This document shows, one piece after another, positions 1 to 5,499 of a stretch of DNA of 11,334 bases. Both the position numbers and the translations under genes were made by a program. Source of the stretch: W0P28-013 sp963638355 (lineage in GTDB: Bacteria; Bacteroidota; Bacteroidia; Bacteroidales; Paludibacteraceae); assembly GCA_963638355.1 (NCBI GenBank), contig CAVHRT010000056.1, positions 1 to 11,334 of the forward strand, in the 5' to 3' direction. The number at the start of each line of letters is the position of its first letter. The first letter of the stretch is position 1. The notes beneath the pieces are model-generated. The model had not been told where the DNA came from. It was given only the letters and a program-made list of their open reading frames with translations, and searched no databases.

Positions 1-35
1 ATTTTTGGTCTAATTTTTCGTTACCTCAAAATTTG

Positions 36-66
36 CTTGCTCCAACCCCGTATAGATTGAAGCAAG
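36..66 (-). terminator. Possible terminator hairpin behind tRNA-Arg
   Basis: On the minus strand a 10-bp stem forms between TTGAAGCAAG (57-66) and CTTGCTCCAA (36-45). It contains one G-U wobble and an 11-nt loop, and CAAATTTT follows. It lies 32 nt beyond the 3' end of the tRNA-Arg. The T-tract is short and interrupted, so it may be a processing or weak termination structure. Nothing else is recognisable in bases 1-98. Confidence 0.4.
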
Positions 67-98
67 TTGTTGATTTTCAGGTCTTTACCTTTATTTTG

Positions 99-172
99 TG
101 ATTCCGATGGGATTCGAACCCATGGCCCTCAGCTTAGAAGGCTGATGCTCTATCCAACTGAGCTACGGAACC
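99..172 (-). tRNA. tRNA-Arg (anticodon TCT)
   Basis: The minus strand folds as a complete 74-nt tRNA. The acceptor stem pairs GGTTCCG with CGGAATC, with one G-U pair and discriminator A. The D-arm contains AGCTCAGTTGGATAGAGC. The anticodon stem TCAGC/GCTGA holds the loop CTTCTAA, giving anticodon TCT, which reads AGA/AGG arginine codons. The T-arm contains GGTTCGAATCC. CCA is not encoded, so it must be added after transcription. A good Bacteroidetes promoter lies just upstream at 187-217. Confidence 0.96.
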
Positions 173-186
173 TCTTTTTTGCGCTG

Positions 187-217
187 CAAAAATAGCGTTT
201 TTTCGTCAAACCGCCAA
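187..217 (-). promoter_or_regulatory. Promoter of tRNA-Arg
   Basis: Read on the minus strand: TTGG (217-214), a 19-nt spacer, then TATTTTTG (194-187). This matches the Bacteroidetes -33/-7 consensus (TTTG, 19-21 nt, TAnnTTTG). The tRNA begins 14 nt after the -7 element. The promoter is back to back with the lipoprotein promoter, the two -33 boxes being 13 nt apart. Confidence 0.75.
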
Positions 218-230
218 CATTTTGCGCAAA

Positions 231-262
231 TTTGGTGCGTACGCATAGTTTTTGTACTTTTG
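231..262 (+). promoter_or_regulatory. Promoter of the DUF4827-like lipoprotein gene
   Basis: TTTG (231-234), a 20-nt spacer and TACTTTTG (255-262) exactly match the Bacteroidetes promoter consensus. The ATG lies 27 nt after the -7 box, so the leader would be only about 20 nt. No Shine-Dalgarno sequence is seen, which is usual for this phylum. Confidence 0.75.
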
Positions 263-289
263 TGGTTCGAAATTTAACGGGATTTTGCA

Positions 290-826
290 ATGAAAAATGT
301 CTCAAAAATAGTGCTTTTTGCCGCCATGGCATTGGCTCTGGCAGCGTGCGAAAGTGCCAATAACTACTCGAAACAACTCGAAAGCGAGCAGAAAAAAATC
401 AACGCTTGGCTCAGTCGTAATGGCTACTCGGTGCTGACCGATTGCCCGCAAGATTCGGCATTCGTTGTCGGACAATGGTACCGACTCGAGAGCGATGGCA
501 TCTATTTTTGCCTCGATTCGCTGGGCAACGACACCATTCGTATAAAAAATGGTGATGAACTGGCGGTGCGCTACAAAGAAAGCACGCTCGACGCAGGCGC
601 GCTGCCCATCGAATATTGGACTGTACTCGATAGTCAATCGCCCGTGTACATCACCAAAGGCTCGTCGACCAACAACTGCACGGGCTGGGACGATGCCTTC
701 GATCTGATGCGTTTTTCAGAATCCGTGGCGCAGGTGATTGTACCGTCGAAACTTGGTTTCGACGCTGCTACATCGAATGTAACACCATATTATTACAAAC
801 TGAAAATTAGAAAAGTCCCCAAATAG
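290..826 (+). CDS. Small exported lipoprotein, DUF4827-like
   Basis: This 178-residue protein begins with a type II signal peptide: a basic start (MKNVSK), a hydrophobic stretch and the lipobox LAAC, with Cys20 as the lipidation site. The mature protein should be anchored to a membrane after Sec export. Behind a short helical region (about 24-45) is a beta-rich domain with WYRLESDGIYF near residue 64 and a C-terminal VIVPSKLGF...PYYYKLKI segment. From memory this resembles the Bacteroidetes-specific DUF4827 lipoproteins, which have an FKBP-like fold. The assignment was not tested by a search. No peptidyl-prolyl isomerase activity can be claimed. The gene is monocistronic in appearance, with its own promoter at 231-262. 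The ATG was chosen because it gives the intact signal peptide. The biological role is unknown. Confidence 0.85.
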   Translation: MKNVSKIVLFAAMALALAACESANNYSKQLESEQKKINAWLSRNGYSVLTDCPQDSAFVVGQWYRLESDGIYFCLDSLGNDTIRIKNGDELAVRYKESTLDAGALPIEYWTVLDSQSPVYITKGSSTNNCTGWDDAFDLMRFSESVAQVIVPSKLGFDAATSNVTPYYYKLKIRKVPK

Positions 827-888
827 TTAGGAATTAGGAGTGAGGAGTTAATTACCTAATTGTCTAATTTCCAATTATTTAATTAGAC
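825..888. repeat. Heptamer array plus two inverted repeats behind the lipoprotein gene
   Basis: Beginning inside the TAG stop are four degenerate 7-mers: AGTTAGG (825-831), AATTAGG (832-838), AGTGAGG (839-845) and AGTTAAT (846-852). Two inverted repeats overlap or follow. One pairs AATTAGG (832-838) with CCTAATT (855-861). The other pairs GTCTAATT (862-869) with AATTAGAC (881-888). Either hairpin could help end the lipoprotein transcript, but neither has a T-tract. A near copy of the 7-mer array lies at 8217-8244. Confidence 0.6.
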
Positions 889-954
889 GATGACTTTTGA
901 CGAAGACTATGACTTTCGGTAACCATAACCAACTGCAGAAAGTTGTGGATTCGG

Positions 955-1120
955 CAATCTGAAATCTGAATTTTTGCGATAAGCGAGCGCAAAATCAAAT
1001 TCATTTATTTTGCCGAGCGTAGCAAAAATCAATCTGAAATTTGAATTTTTGCGATAAGCGAGTGTAAAATCAAATTCATTTGTTTTGCCGAGCGGAACAA
1101 AAATCAATCTGAAATTTGAA
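955..1120. repeat. 75-bp tandem repeat, two full copies and a partial third
   Basis: Copy 1 is 955-1029, copy 2 is 1030-1104, and the first 16 bases of a third copy are 1105-1120. The two full copies differ at 7 positions. Each starts with paired 7-mers (AATCTGA, AATYTGA). Each then has a hairpin around ATAAGCGA, with arms GAATTTTTGCG (968-978) and CGCAAAATCAAATTC (988-1002) in copy 1. A second hairpin pairs TTTTGC with GCAAAA. The array fills most of the 305-bp gap between the lipoprotein gene and the mutase gene and ends 11 nt before the mutase ATG. No recognisable promoter for the mutase gene is seen in the gap. Confidence 0.9.
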
Positions 1121-1131
1121 ATCGAAAAAAT

Positions 1132-2523
1132 ATGACTTTAATCAAAAGCATTTCTGGCATCCGCGGCACTGTGGGCGGAGCGGTAGGCGATGGCTTGTCG
1201 CCAATCGACATTGTAAAATTTGCTTCGGCCTACGCCACTTGGCTTAAACAATATCGCAACAAAGAACGCTGCAAAGTGGTGGTCGGTCGCGATGCGCGCA
1301 TATCGGGCGAAATGGTGAGCCGCGTTGTCGTCGGCACCTTGCTCGGTTGCGGCTGCGACGTGGTGAACATCGGTCTGGCCTCGACGCCAACCACCGAACT
1401 GGCCGTAACCATGGAGAAAGCCGATGGCGGCATCATTCTCACCGCCAGCCATAATCCCAAACAGTGGAACGCGCTGAAACTGCTCAACGAGCGCGGCGAA
1501 TTCTTGAACAAAGCCGAAGGCGAAGCCATGCTCGCCATTGCCGAAAAGGGCGATTTTACATATGCTGAAGTTGATGCCATTGGCACGCTCACCGAACGCA
1601 ACGACTACACGCAAAAGCATATCGATAGCGTGCTGGCGCTCGATTTGGTCGATGTCGACGCCATACGAAAAGCCAATTTCACCGTGGCGTGCGACTGCGT
1701 CAATTCCGTAGGCGGCATTGCCATTCCTGCGCTGCTCAAGGCGCTTGGCGTGCAACACATCGAGCCGCTCTATTGCACTCCCGATGGGCATTTCCCGCAC
1801 AATCCCGAGCCGCTGCCCGAACATCTGGGCGACATTTCGGAACTGATAAAAAAATGCCATGCCGATGTCGGTTTTGTGGTCGATCCCGATGTCGATCGCT
1901 TGGCCATAGTCTGCGAAAATGGCGAAATGTTTGGCGAAGAATACACGCTGGTGTCGGTGGCTGACTATGTACTGCGTCACACGCCGGGCAACACCGTGTC
2001 GAACCTCAGCTCGACTCGCGCCCTGAGCGACATCACGCACAAATATGGCTGCGAATACAATGCTGCCGCTGTGGGCGAGGTGAATGTGGTTGCCAAAATG
2101 AAAGAGACCAACGCTGTGATTGGCGGCGAAGGCAATGGCGGCGTCATTTATCCCGCATCGCACTACGGCCGCGATGCGCTGGTTGGCATTGCGCTGTTCC
2201 TCACCAATCTGGCGAAAAAAGGCGAAAAAGTATCGGAACTGCGCGCTACATTCCCAAATTATTTCATTTCGAAAAACAAAATTCAGCTCACGCCAAAAAT
2301 CGATGTCGATGGCGTGCTGGCGGTGATAAAAGGTTGCTACAAACAGTTCAAAATCAACGATATAGATGGCGTGAAAATCGATTTTCCGCAAGGTTGGGTG
2401 CATCTGCGCAAGTCGAACACCGAGCCGATTATCCGCATCTACAGCGAAGCACCCACGCGCGAGCAAGCCGACAATTTTGCTCATGCCATAATGGACGAGA
2501 TAAAGCGAATCGCAAATATCTAG
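1132..2523 (+). CDS. glmM: Phosphoglucosamine mutase-type phosphohexose mutase
   Basis: This 463-residue enzyme belongs to the alpha-D-phosphohexomutase family. It interconverts glucosamine-6-phosphate and glucosamine-1-phosphate on the way to UDP-GlcNAc, peptidoglycan and lipopolysaccharide. Four signature sites are present in order. TASHNP (104-109) carries the phosphorylated Ser106. DPDVDR (251-256) is the Mg2+ loop. GGEGNGG (331-337) is the sugar-binding loop. RKSNTEP (426-432) is the phosphate-binding loop. The DPDVDR, EGNGG and SNTEP variants differ from the E. coli GlmM forms. From memory, they are usual for Bacteroidetes and archaeal-like members, so a phosphomannomutase or phosphoglucomutase role cannot be excluded from sequence alone. 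The ATG gives the family N-terminus MTLIKSISGIRGT. The gene follows a tandem-repeat gap and precedes recA on the same strand, but recA has its own promoter. Confidence 0.88.
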   Translation: MTLIKSISGIRGTVGGAVGDGLSPIDIVKFASAYATWLKQYRNKERCKVVVGRDARISGEMVSRVVVGTLLGCGCDVVNIGLASTPTTELAVTMEKADGGIILTASHNPKQWNALKLLNERGEFLNKAEGEAMLAIAEKGDFTYAEVDAIGTLTERNDYTQKHIDSVLALDLVDVDAIRKANFTVACDCVNSVGGIAIPALLKALGVQHIEPLYCTPDGHFPHNPEPLPEHLGDISELIKKCHADVGFVVDPDVDRLAIVCENGEMFGEEYTLVSVADYVLRHTPGNTVSNLSSTRALSDITHKYGCEYNAAAVGEVNVVAKMKETNAVIGGEGNGGVIYPASHYGRDALVGIALFLTNLAKKGEKVSELRATFPNYFISKNKIQLTPKIDVDGVLAVIKGCYKQFKINDIDGVKIDFPQGWVHLRKSNTEPIIRIYSEAPTREQADNFAHAIMDEIKRIANI

Positions 2524-2641
2524 TAGCAAGATGTGAGTAGCAAGTCGCAAGAAATGGTTGCTGCAAAAACAAAAAACTTTGCAAACTATTTTGTAATTTC
2601 GAAAAAAAATGCTATCTTTGCAAACTAGTAGCAAGATTTGA
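2520..2641. repeat. GTAGCAA heptamer array and 17-bp direct repeats around the recA promoter
   Basis: Overlapping the glmM stop are five 7-mers: GTAGCAA (2523), GATGTGA (2530), GTAGCAA (2537), GTCGCAA (2544) and GAAATGG (2551). A second pair, GTAGCAA and GATTTGA, is at 2628-2641. The longer repeat CTAGTAGCAAGATGTGA (2520-2536) recurs at 2625-2641 with one mismatch. The two copies bracket the recA promoter. Confidence 0.75.
2577..2627 (+). promoter_or_regulatory. recA promoter with duplicated TTTGCAAA site
   Basis: TTTG (2590-2593), a 19-nt spacer and TATCTTTG (2613-2620) form a full-consensus Bacteroidetes promoter. The 12-mer CTTTGCAAACTA occurs twice, at 2577-2588 (upstream of the -33 box) and 2616-2627 (over the -7 box and the expected start). 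Each copy contains the 8-bp palindrome TTTGCAAA. Duplicate palindromes flanking a promoter could be operators, but part of the second copy is simply the -7 element. The leader to the ATG would be about 100 nt. Confidence 0.8.
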
Positions 2642-2648
2642 ATGGCGG

Positions 2649-2669
2649 GCGGTGAGCTTGTCGAACCGC
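2649..2669. repeat. REP-like short palindrome in the recA leader
   Basis: The arms GCGGT (2649-2653) and ACCGC (2665-2669) enclose an 11-nt loop containing AGCTTGTCG. It is GC-rich amid AT-rich leader sequence. Short palindromes with a TGAGCTTGTCGAA core are, from memory, dispersed in many bacterial genomes. A repeat family was not verified here. Confidence 0.45.
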
Positions 2670-2673
2670 ACAC

Positions 2674-2717
2674 AATTTTCAAATTTTCAAATCTTCAAAT
2701 AAGAAATAAGAAATAAT
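2674..2717. repeat. Octamer and heptamer arrays just before recA
   Basis: AATTTTCA occurs at 2674-2681 and 2682-2689, with the variant AATCTTCA at 2690-2697. This runs directly into AAATAAG at 2697-2703 and 2704-2710, with AAATAAT at 2711-2717. The array ends 10 nt before the recA ATG, so it occupies the ribosome-binding region. It would keep the mRNA there A-rich and unstructured. Confidence 0.75.
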
Positions 2718-2727
2718 TTTTAGAACT

Positions 2728-3765
2728 ATGGCAGTAGAAATCAAAAAGCCGTCTCCAGAGAAGCTGAAAGCCCTGCAGTTGGCAATGGACAAGATTGAGA
2801 AGGATCAAGGTCGCGGCACCATCATGAAATTGGGCGATGAACACATAGAACATGTAGATGTTATCCCCACAGGCTCGGTTGGCTTGAACATCGCTTTGGG
2901 CGTCGGTGGCTATCCGCGCGGACGCGTCATCGAGATTTATGGTCCAGAATCGAGCGGTAAAACCACGCTCGCAATTCATGCCATTGCCGAGGCACAAAAA
3001 GCTGGAGGCATTGCTGCCATCATCGATGCTGAGCACGCATTCGACCGTTTCTACGCTGCCAAACTTGGCGTCGACATCGACAATCTGCTCATCTCGCAAC
3101 CCGACAGCGGCGAACAGGCACTCGAAGTGGCTGACCAGCTCATTCGCTCGTCGGCAGTCGACATTATCGTCATCGACTCGGTGGCGGCACTCACGCCAAA
3201 AGCCGAACTCGAGGGTGACATGGGCGACTCGAAAGTGGGTCTGCAAGCGCGACTGATGTCGCAAGCGCTGCGCAAACTCACCGCCAGCATCAACAAAACA
3301 AACACAACCTGCATTTTCATCAACCAATTGCGCGAAAAAATTGGTGTGTTGTTTGGCAACCCCGAAACCACTACGGGCGGCAATGCACTGAAATTCTATG
3401 CATCGGTGCGCCTCGACATTCGTCGTATTGGCCAACTGAAAGATGGCGATGAGGTGATTGGTAACCAAACCCGCGTGAAAGTGGTGAAAAACAAAGTGGC
3501 GCCTCCGTTCCGCAAAGCCGAATTTGACATAATGTATGGCGAGGGCATTTCGCGCACGGGCGAGATTGTGGATCTTGGCGTGGAATATGGCATCATCAAA
3601 AAGAGCGGCTCGTGGTTTAGCTATGGCGATGCCAAACTGGCTCAAGGTCGCGATGCCACCAAAAAACTGCTCGAGAGTAATCCCGAACTCAGTGCCGAAC
3701 TCGAAGCCAAAATCATGGATTTCGTGAAAGGCGAAAGCAAGGCAGAAACTCCAGAGGCGGAGTAA
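2728..3765 (+). CDS. recA: RecA recombinase
   Basis: This 345-residue protein is full length for RecA, the ATP-dependent strand-exchange protein of homologous recombination and co-protease of the SOS response. The N-terminal helix is followed by the ATPase core. Walker A is GPESSGKTT (72-80), and the catalytic glutamate lies in AEHAFD (Glu102). Walker B is IIVIDS (146-151). The MAW-type segment LTPKAELEGDMGD (155-167) and loop L2, with NQLREKIGVLFGNPETTTGG (199-218), are intact. The C-terminal tail is short and acidic (ETPEAE). The ATG at 2728 gives the normal N-terminus. The gene stands alone, with its own consensus promoter at 2590-2620 and a strong terminator at 3786-3821. Identity is unambiguous. 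Whether it is under LexA-type control cannot be read from the sequence. Confidence 0.99.
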   Translation: MAVEIKKPSPEKLKALQLAMDKIEKDQGRGTIMKLGDEHIEHVDVIPTGSVGLNIALGVGGYPRGRVIEIYGPESSGKTTLAIHAIAEAQKAGGIAAIIDAEHAFDRFYAAKLGVDIDNLLISQPDSGEQALEVADQLIRSSAVDIIVIDSVAALTPKAELEGDMGDSKVGLQARLMSQALRKLTASINKTNTTCIFINQLREKIGVLFGNPETTTGGNALKFYASVRLDIRRIGQLKDGDEVIGNQTRVKVVKNKVAPPFRKAEFDIMYGEGISRTGEIVDLGVEYGIIKKSGSWFSYGDAKLAQGRDATKKLLESNPELSAELEAKIMDFVKGESKAETPEAE

Positions 3766-3785
3766 GTTTGATTTATAAAAACTAC

Positions 3786-3821
3786 GAAAGCGCAGAATTT
3801 TTGGTTCTGCGCTTTCTTTTT
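3786..3821. terminator. Strong bidirectional intrinsic terminator
   Basis: A perfect 12-bp stem pairs GAAAGCGCAGAA (3786-3797) with TTCTGCGCTTTC (3805-3816) around a 7-nt loop, followed by TTTTT (3817-3821). It ends recA transcription. On the minus strand the same stem is followed after a few bases by a T-run (GTAGTTTTTA), so it can also stop the converging restriction-modification transcript, whose last stop codon is at 3843-3845. Confidence 0.92.
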
Positions 3822-3842
3822 AGGGGAAAACAAATTGTGTTT

Positions 3843-4511
3843 TTATGAAAGTTGTCTTTTTATGATGTCAGCGACATTGTCAATAGCCAACATTTCGCTT
3901 ATAAAAAACTGCAGGTTTTCGATGCCATCATTTTTTCTTTGCTCGATGATAGAGTCGTAGTTGATGTTTAGAATTTTACAAAACTCACGACCTGTTAAGA
4001 TGTGGGTTTCATCGAATTCGTTTTTTAGACCCTCTTTAATGATTTTTTTGTCTTCTTCGTTGAAACAACAAATGTACCATTCAGTTACAAATGGTATTTT
4101 ACTCCCAAATTTTTCTGTAAAAGTTTCCAAATTCTCTTTTTCACCCTTTACCTTTTTAGTGTCGAACATATAGCCGTCTTTAAGCTCTACTATTTTGCAA
4201 ATGCGGTTTTTCTCTACAATGAAAATGATAAAGTCTGGCTCAATGCCTGGAATAGTACGCCATGATTTTTTGACGCACTTTTTGGGTGCGACAAAGACGC
4301 CTTCGCGTTGTCTGCCATATGTAACATCATCGATAAATGCATCGACATCATCAATGACTTTGCTTTGCGATAAGACAATTCGCTCTAGTTCAGTGCCATT
4401 TGAAATGACTGTTGCTTGAATTTTGGTTATTAAATCGCCAAGTTCTTGGTTGTTAAATACTCTCTCGTAACCGCCCGATGTGGTTTTGGGTCGCATGTCC
4501 TGAATTTTCAT
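3843..4511 (-). CDS. Type II restriction endonuclease, PD-(D/E)XK type
   Basis: This 222-residue protein overlaps the upstream DNA methyltransferase gene by 4 nt (ATGA), as in many restriction-modification pairs. A PD-(D/E)XK nuclease core is visible. Pro92-Asp93 lie in GIEPDFIIFIV, and Glu109-Leu110-Lys111 in KIVELKDGYMFDTKK, giving Asp93, Glu109 and Lys111 as candidate Mg2+-binding and catalytic residues. The N-terminal 85 residues and the C-terminal third are not recognised and may hold target recognition. The size is typical of an orthodox type II enzyme. Base composition is clearly more AT-rich than that of recA or rmlA, consistent with horizontal transfer. The call rests on the operon context plus the motif. 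The recognition sequence cannot be told. An unrelated PD-(D/E)XK nuclease coupled to the methylase is the alternative. Confidence 0.82.
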   Translation of the reverse strand: MKIQDMRPKTTSGGYERVFNNQELGDLITKIQATVISNGTELERIVLSQSKVIDDVDAFIDDVTYGRQREGVFVAPKKCVKKSWRTIPGIEPDFIIFIVEKNRICKIVELKDGYMFDTKKVKGEKENLETFTEKFGSKIPFVTEWYICCFNEEDKKIIKEGLKNEFDETHILTGREFCKILNINYDSIIEQRKNDGIENLQFFISEMLAIDNVADIIKRQLS

Positions 4512-5185
4512 AGCGTCTCTCCAAATTTAATGTCACATCCTATAAAGTTGCGATTGGTCGCTTTACAGCATTCGAATACAGAGTAGCTACCTGCCGCAGG
4601 ATCACAAACAATATCTTCCTCGCTTGTCGTGGCAAGTATCAGTTGTTTTTGTAATTCTAATGGTTTTTGGTGCGTGTGTATGCGGTGTTGAATCTTTTCT
4701 GTCCAAACATCAGGAATGTTGTGTATTGTCCATGTGGATTTTGCTTGTCGCGGCATTTTCTGAATCACAATTAGGTATTCACAAGTTCGCCGTGTGCGAT
4801 ATCCCATACCCATTTTTCCTTTGTTCCAAGTAATCATATCGACAGATTGAAGTGTTGGCGTCTGAGATAACCATTTTTGTATGCCATTTACAAGATGAAA
4901 TTTGTCTACCCACAAAAATAGATACCCATTTTTTGCTAGGACTCTCTCGATAAGCGAGATGAATGCTAAAATAGTTTCTTCTGACATCTGCTCAAGGTCG
5001 TGTCGCGCTTTACCTCTGCTTTTCCCTTCATTCCCGTAGGAAAGTTTGTCTAAAACTCCACGATATTGTGGATCGAAAAAAACGACCCGAATGCTTTCGC
5101 TTGGAACTTTTTGCAACAATTGGAGACCGTCCATTTGCTGCCTTTTGTTTAGTAGTTCTTGCATAAAAAAACGATTGATGTTCAT
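4508..5185 (-). CDS. DNA methyltransferase of a type II restriction-modification system (beta-class N6-adenine/N4-cytosine)
   Basis: This 225-residue enzyme should transfer a methyl group from S-adenosylmethionine to an exocyclic amino group within the host's own target sites. The motif order is that of the beta class. The catalytic motif FFDPQY is near the N-terminus (DPQY 38-41). The variable target-recognition region follows. HTHQKP (170-175) and the AdoMet-binding motif DPAAGSYS with FIGCDI (about 195-219) are at the C-terminus. DPQY replaces the usual DPPY, and DPAAGSYS the usual DPFxGSGT. It is short for the family. ATG 5185 is chosen over TTG 5188 because a small upstream ORF ends there as TGATG. 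Translation is coupled to the nuclease by ATGA. The gene is AT-rich. A perfect inverted repeat spans the start codon. DPxY suggests N6-adenine, but the modified base and site are unknown. Confidence 0.88.
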   Translation of the reverse strand: MNINRFFMQELLNKRQQMDGLQLLQKVPSESIRVVFFDPQYRGVLDKLSYGNEGKSRGKARHDLEQMSEETILAFISLIERVLAKNGYLFLWVDKFHLVNGIQKWLSQTPTLQSVDMITWNKGKMGMGYRTRRTCEYLIVIQKMPRQAKSTWTIHNIPDVWTEKIQHRIHTHQKPLELQKQLILATTSEEDIVCDPAAGSYSVFECCKATNRNFIGCDIKFGETL

Positions 5186-5198
5186 CAACTATCAATCG
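5172..5198. promoter_or_regulatory. Nested inverted repeats over the methyltransferase start codon
   Basis: CGATTGAT (5172-5179) and ATCAATCG (5191-5198) are perfect 8-bp inverted arms separated by 11 nt. Within and overlapping them, TTGATG (5175-5180) and CATCAA (5183-5188) form a second perfect inverted repeat with a 2-nt gap. The methyltransferase ATG (5185-5183) lies inside. It could be an operator for autorepression or an mRNA hairpin masking the start. Both roles are inferred. Confidence 0.5.
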
Positions 5199-5322
5199 CT
5201 ATACGAATAAAAGAAAAGTGTGAGCTTTTCTTCGCATTCACGAGGAGCATAGCAGGAACCCCGTTTCTTCCCAAAAAGCCCACACCCTGTGTGTGAACAT
5301 TAGTATATGGGAAGAAGGGCAT
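5185..5322 (-). CDS. Possible 45-residue leader ORF coupled to the methyltransferase
   Basis: From an ATG at 5322 the minus strand is open for 45 codons (MPFFPYTNV... to ...IRIAIDS). It stops in a TGATG whose last three bases are the methyltransferase ATG. Such an overlap is typical of translational coupling, and controller genes often sit before restriction-modification genes. However, the product is far shorter than known C proteins, shows no helix-turn-helix, and most of it overlies the inverted repeats of the structured element, so the reading frame may be fortuitous. No homologue is recognised. Confidence 0.3.
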   Translation of the reverse strand: MPFFPYTNVHTQGVGFLGRNGVPAMLLVNAKKSSHFSFIRIAIDS

Positions 5323-5400
5323 GCTATGGCACGCTCGTGAATTAGTTTATTCGATTATTCTGAAAAAATCAGTTTGCTATGCTTTTTTTTCGAATGCGAA
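5204..5400 (-). ncRNA. Structured leader element before the restriction-modification operon
   Basis: Complementary segments are dense here. State 1 pairs CGAATAAA (5204-5211) with TTTATTCG (5346-5353), and ATTCACGAG (5236-5244) with CTCGTGAAT (5334-5342). It also pairs CATAGC (5248-5253) with GCTATG (5323-5328), and TTCTTCCCA (5265-5273) with TGGGAAGAA (5308-5316). A CACAC/GTGTG tip lies near 5281-5295, and a local hairpin AAGAAAAG/CTTTTCTT at 5211-5232. State 2 pairs TTCGCATTC (5231-5239) with GAATGCGAA (5392-5400), and GCATAGC (5247-5253) with GCTATGC (5376-5382). The states share bases and exclude each other. All flanking genes are on the minus strand, so it most likely acts as the leader of the methyltransferase mRNA. 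A palindromic mobile element is the alternative. The rest of the 5189-5499 gap is AT-rich and shows only the possible promoter at 5465-5472. Confidence 0.55.
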
Positions 5401-5464
5401 TAATAGCTAATGTTTTGTTATGATAAAGATATATTTTTTCTGTCTTCTTATTTTTTTATTTGTG

Positions 5465-5472
5465 CAAAGATA
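5465..5472 (-). promoter_or_regulatory. Possible -7 element for the restriction-modification operon
   Basis: On the minus strand TATCTTTG is identical to the recA -7 box and lies 28 nt beyond the rmlC stop. No TTTG or TTG is found at the expected 19-21 nt upstream, so only half of the promoter is present. If used, the methyltransferase mRNA would have a leader of roughly 270 nt containing the whole structured element. Confidence 0.4.
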
Positions 5473-5499
5473 ATTGTTTTTTTCGTTATCTCTTTGACC

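Noticed and set aside
907..1107. Minus-strand 66-codon ORF with an internal 25-residue repeat
   Set aside because: It is simply the 75-bp tandem repeat, which is a multiple of three. Differences between copies are mostly non-synonymous, and there is no promoter or homologous domain. Treated as non-coding repeat.
955..1120. CRISPR array
   Set aside because: The repeats are directly contiguous 75-bp units with no unique spacers between them, and no cas genes are present.
5186..5188. TTG start for the methyltransferase
   Set aside because: The adjacent ATG at 5185 is a stronger start and forms a TGATG junction with the upstream small ORF. The difference is one residue.
5204..5400. Retron-like msr-msd RNA
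   Set aside because: Nested inverted repeats suggested it, but no reverse transcriptase gene lies within the window, and the neighbouring genes are a restriction-modification pair and rmlC.
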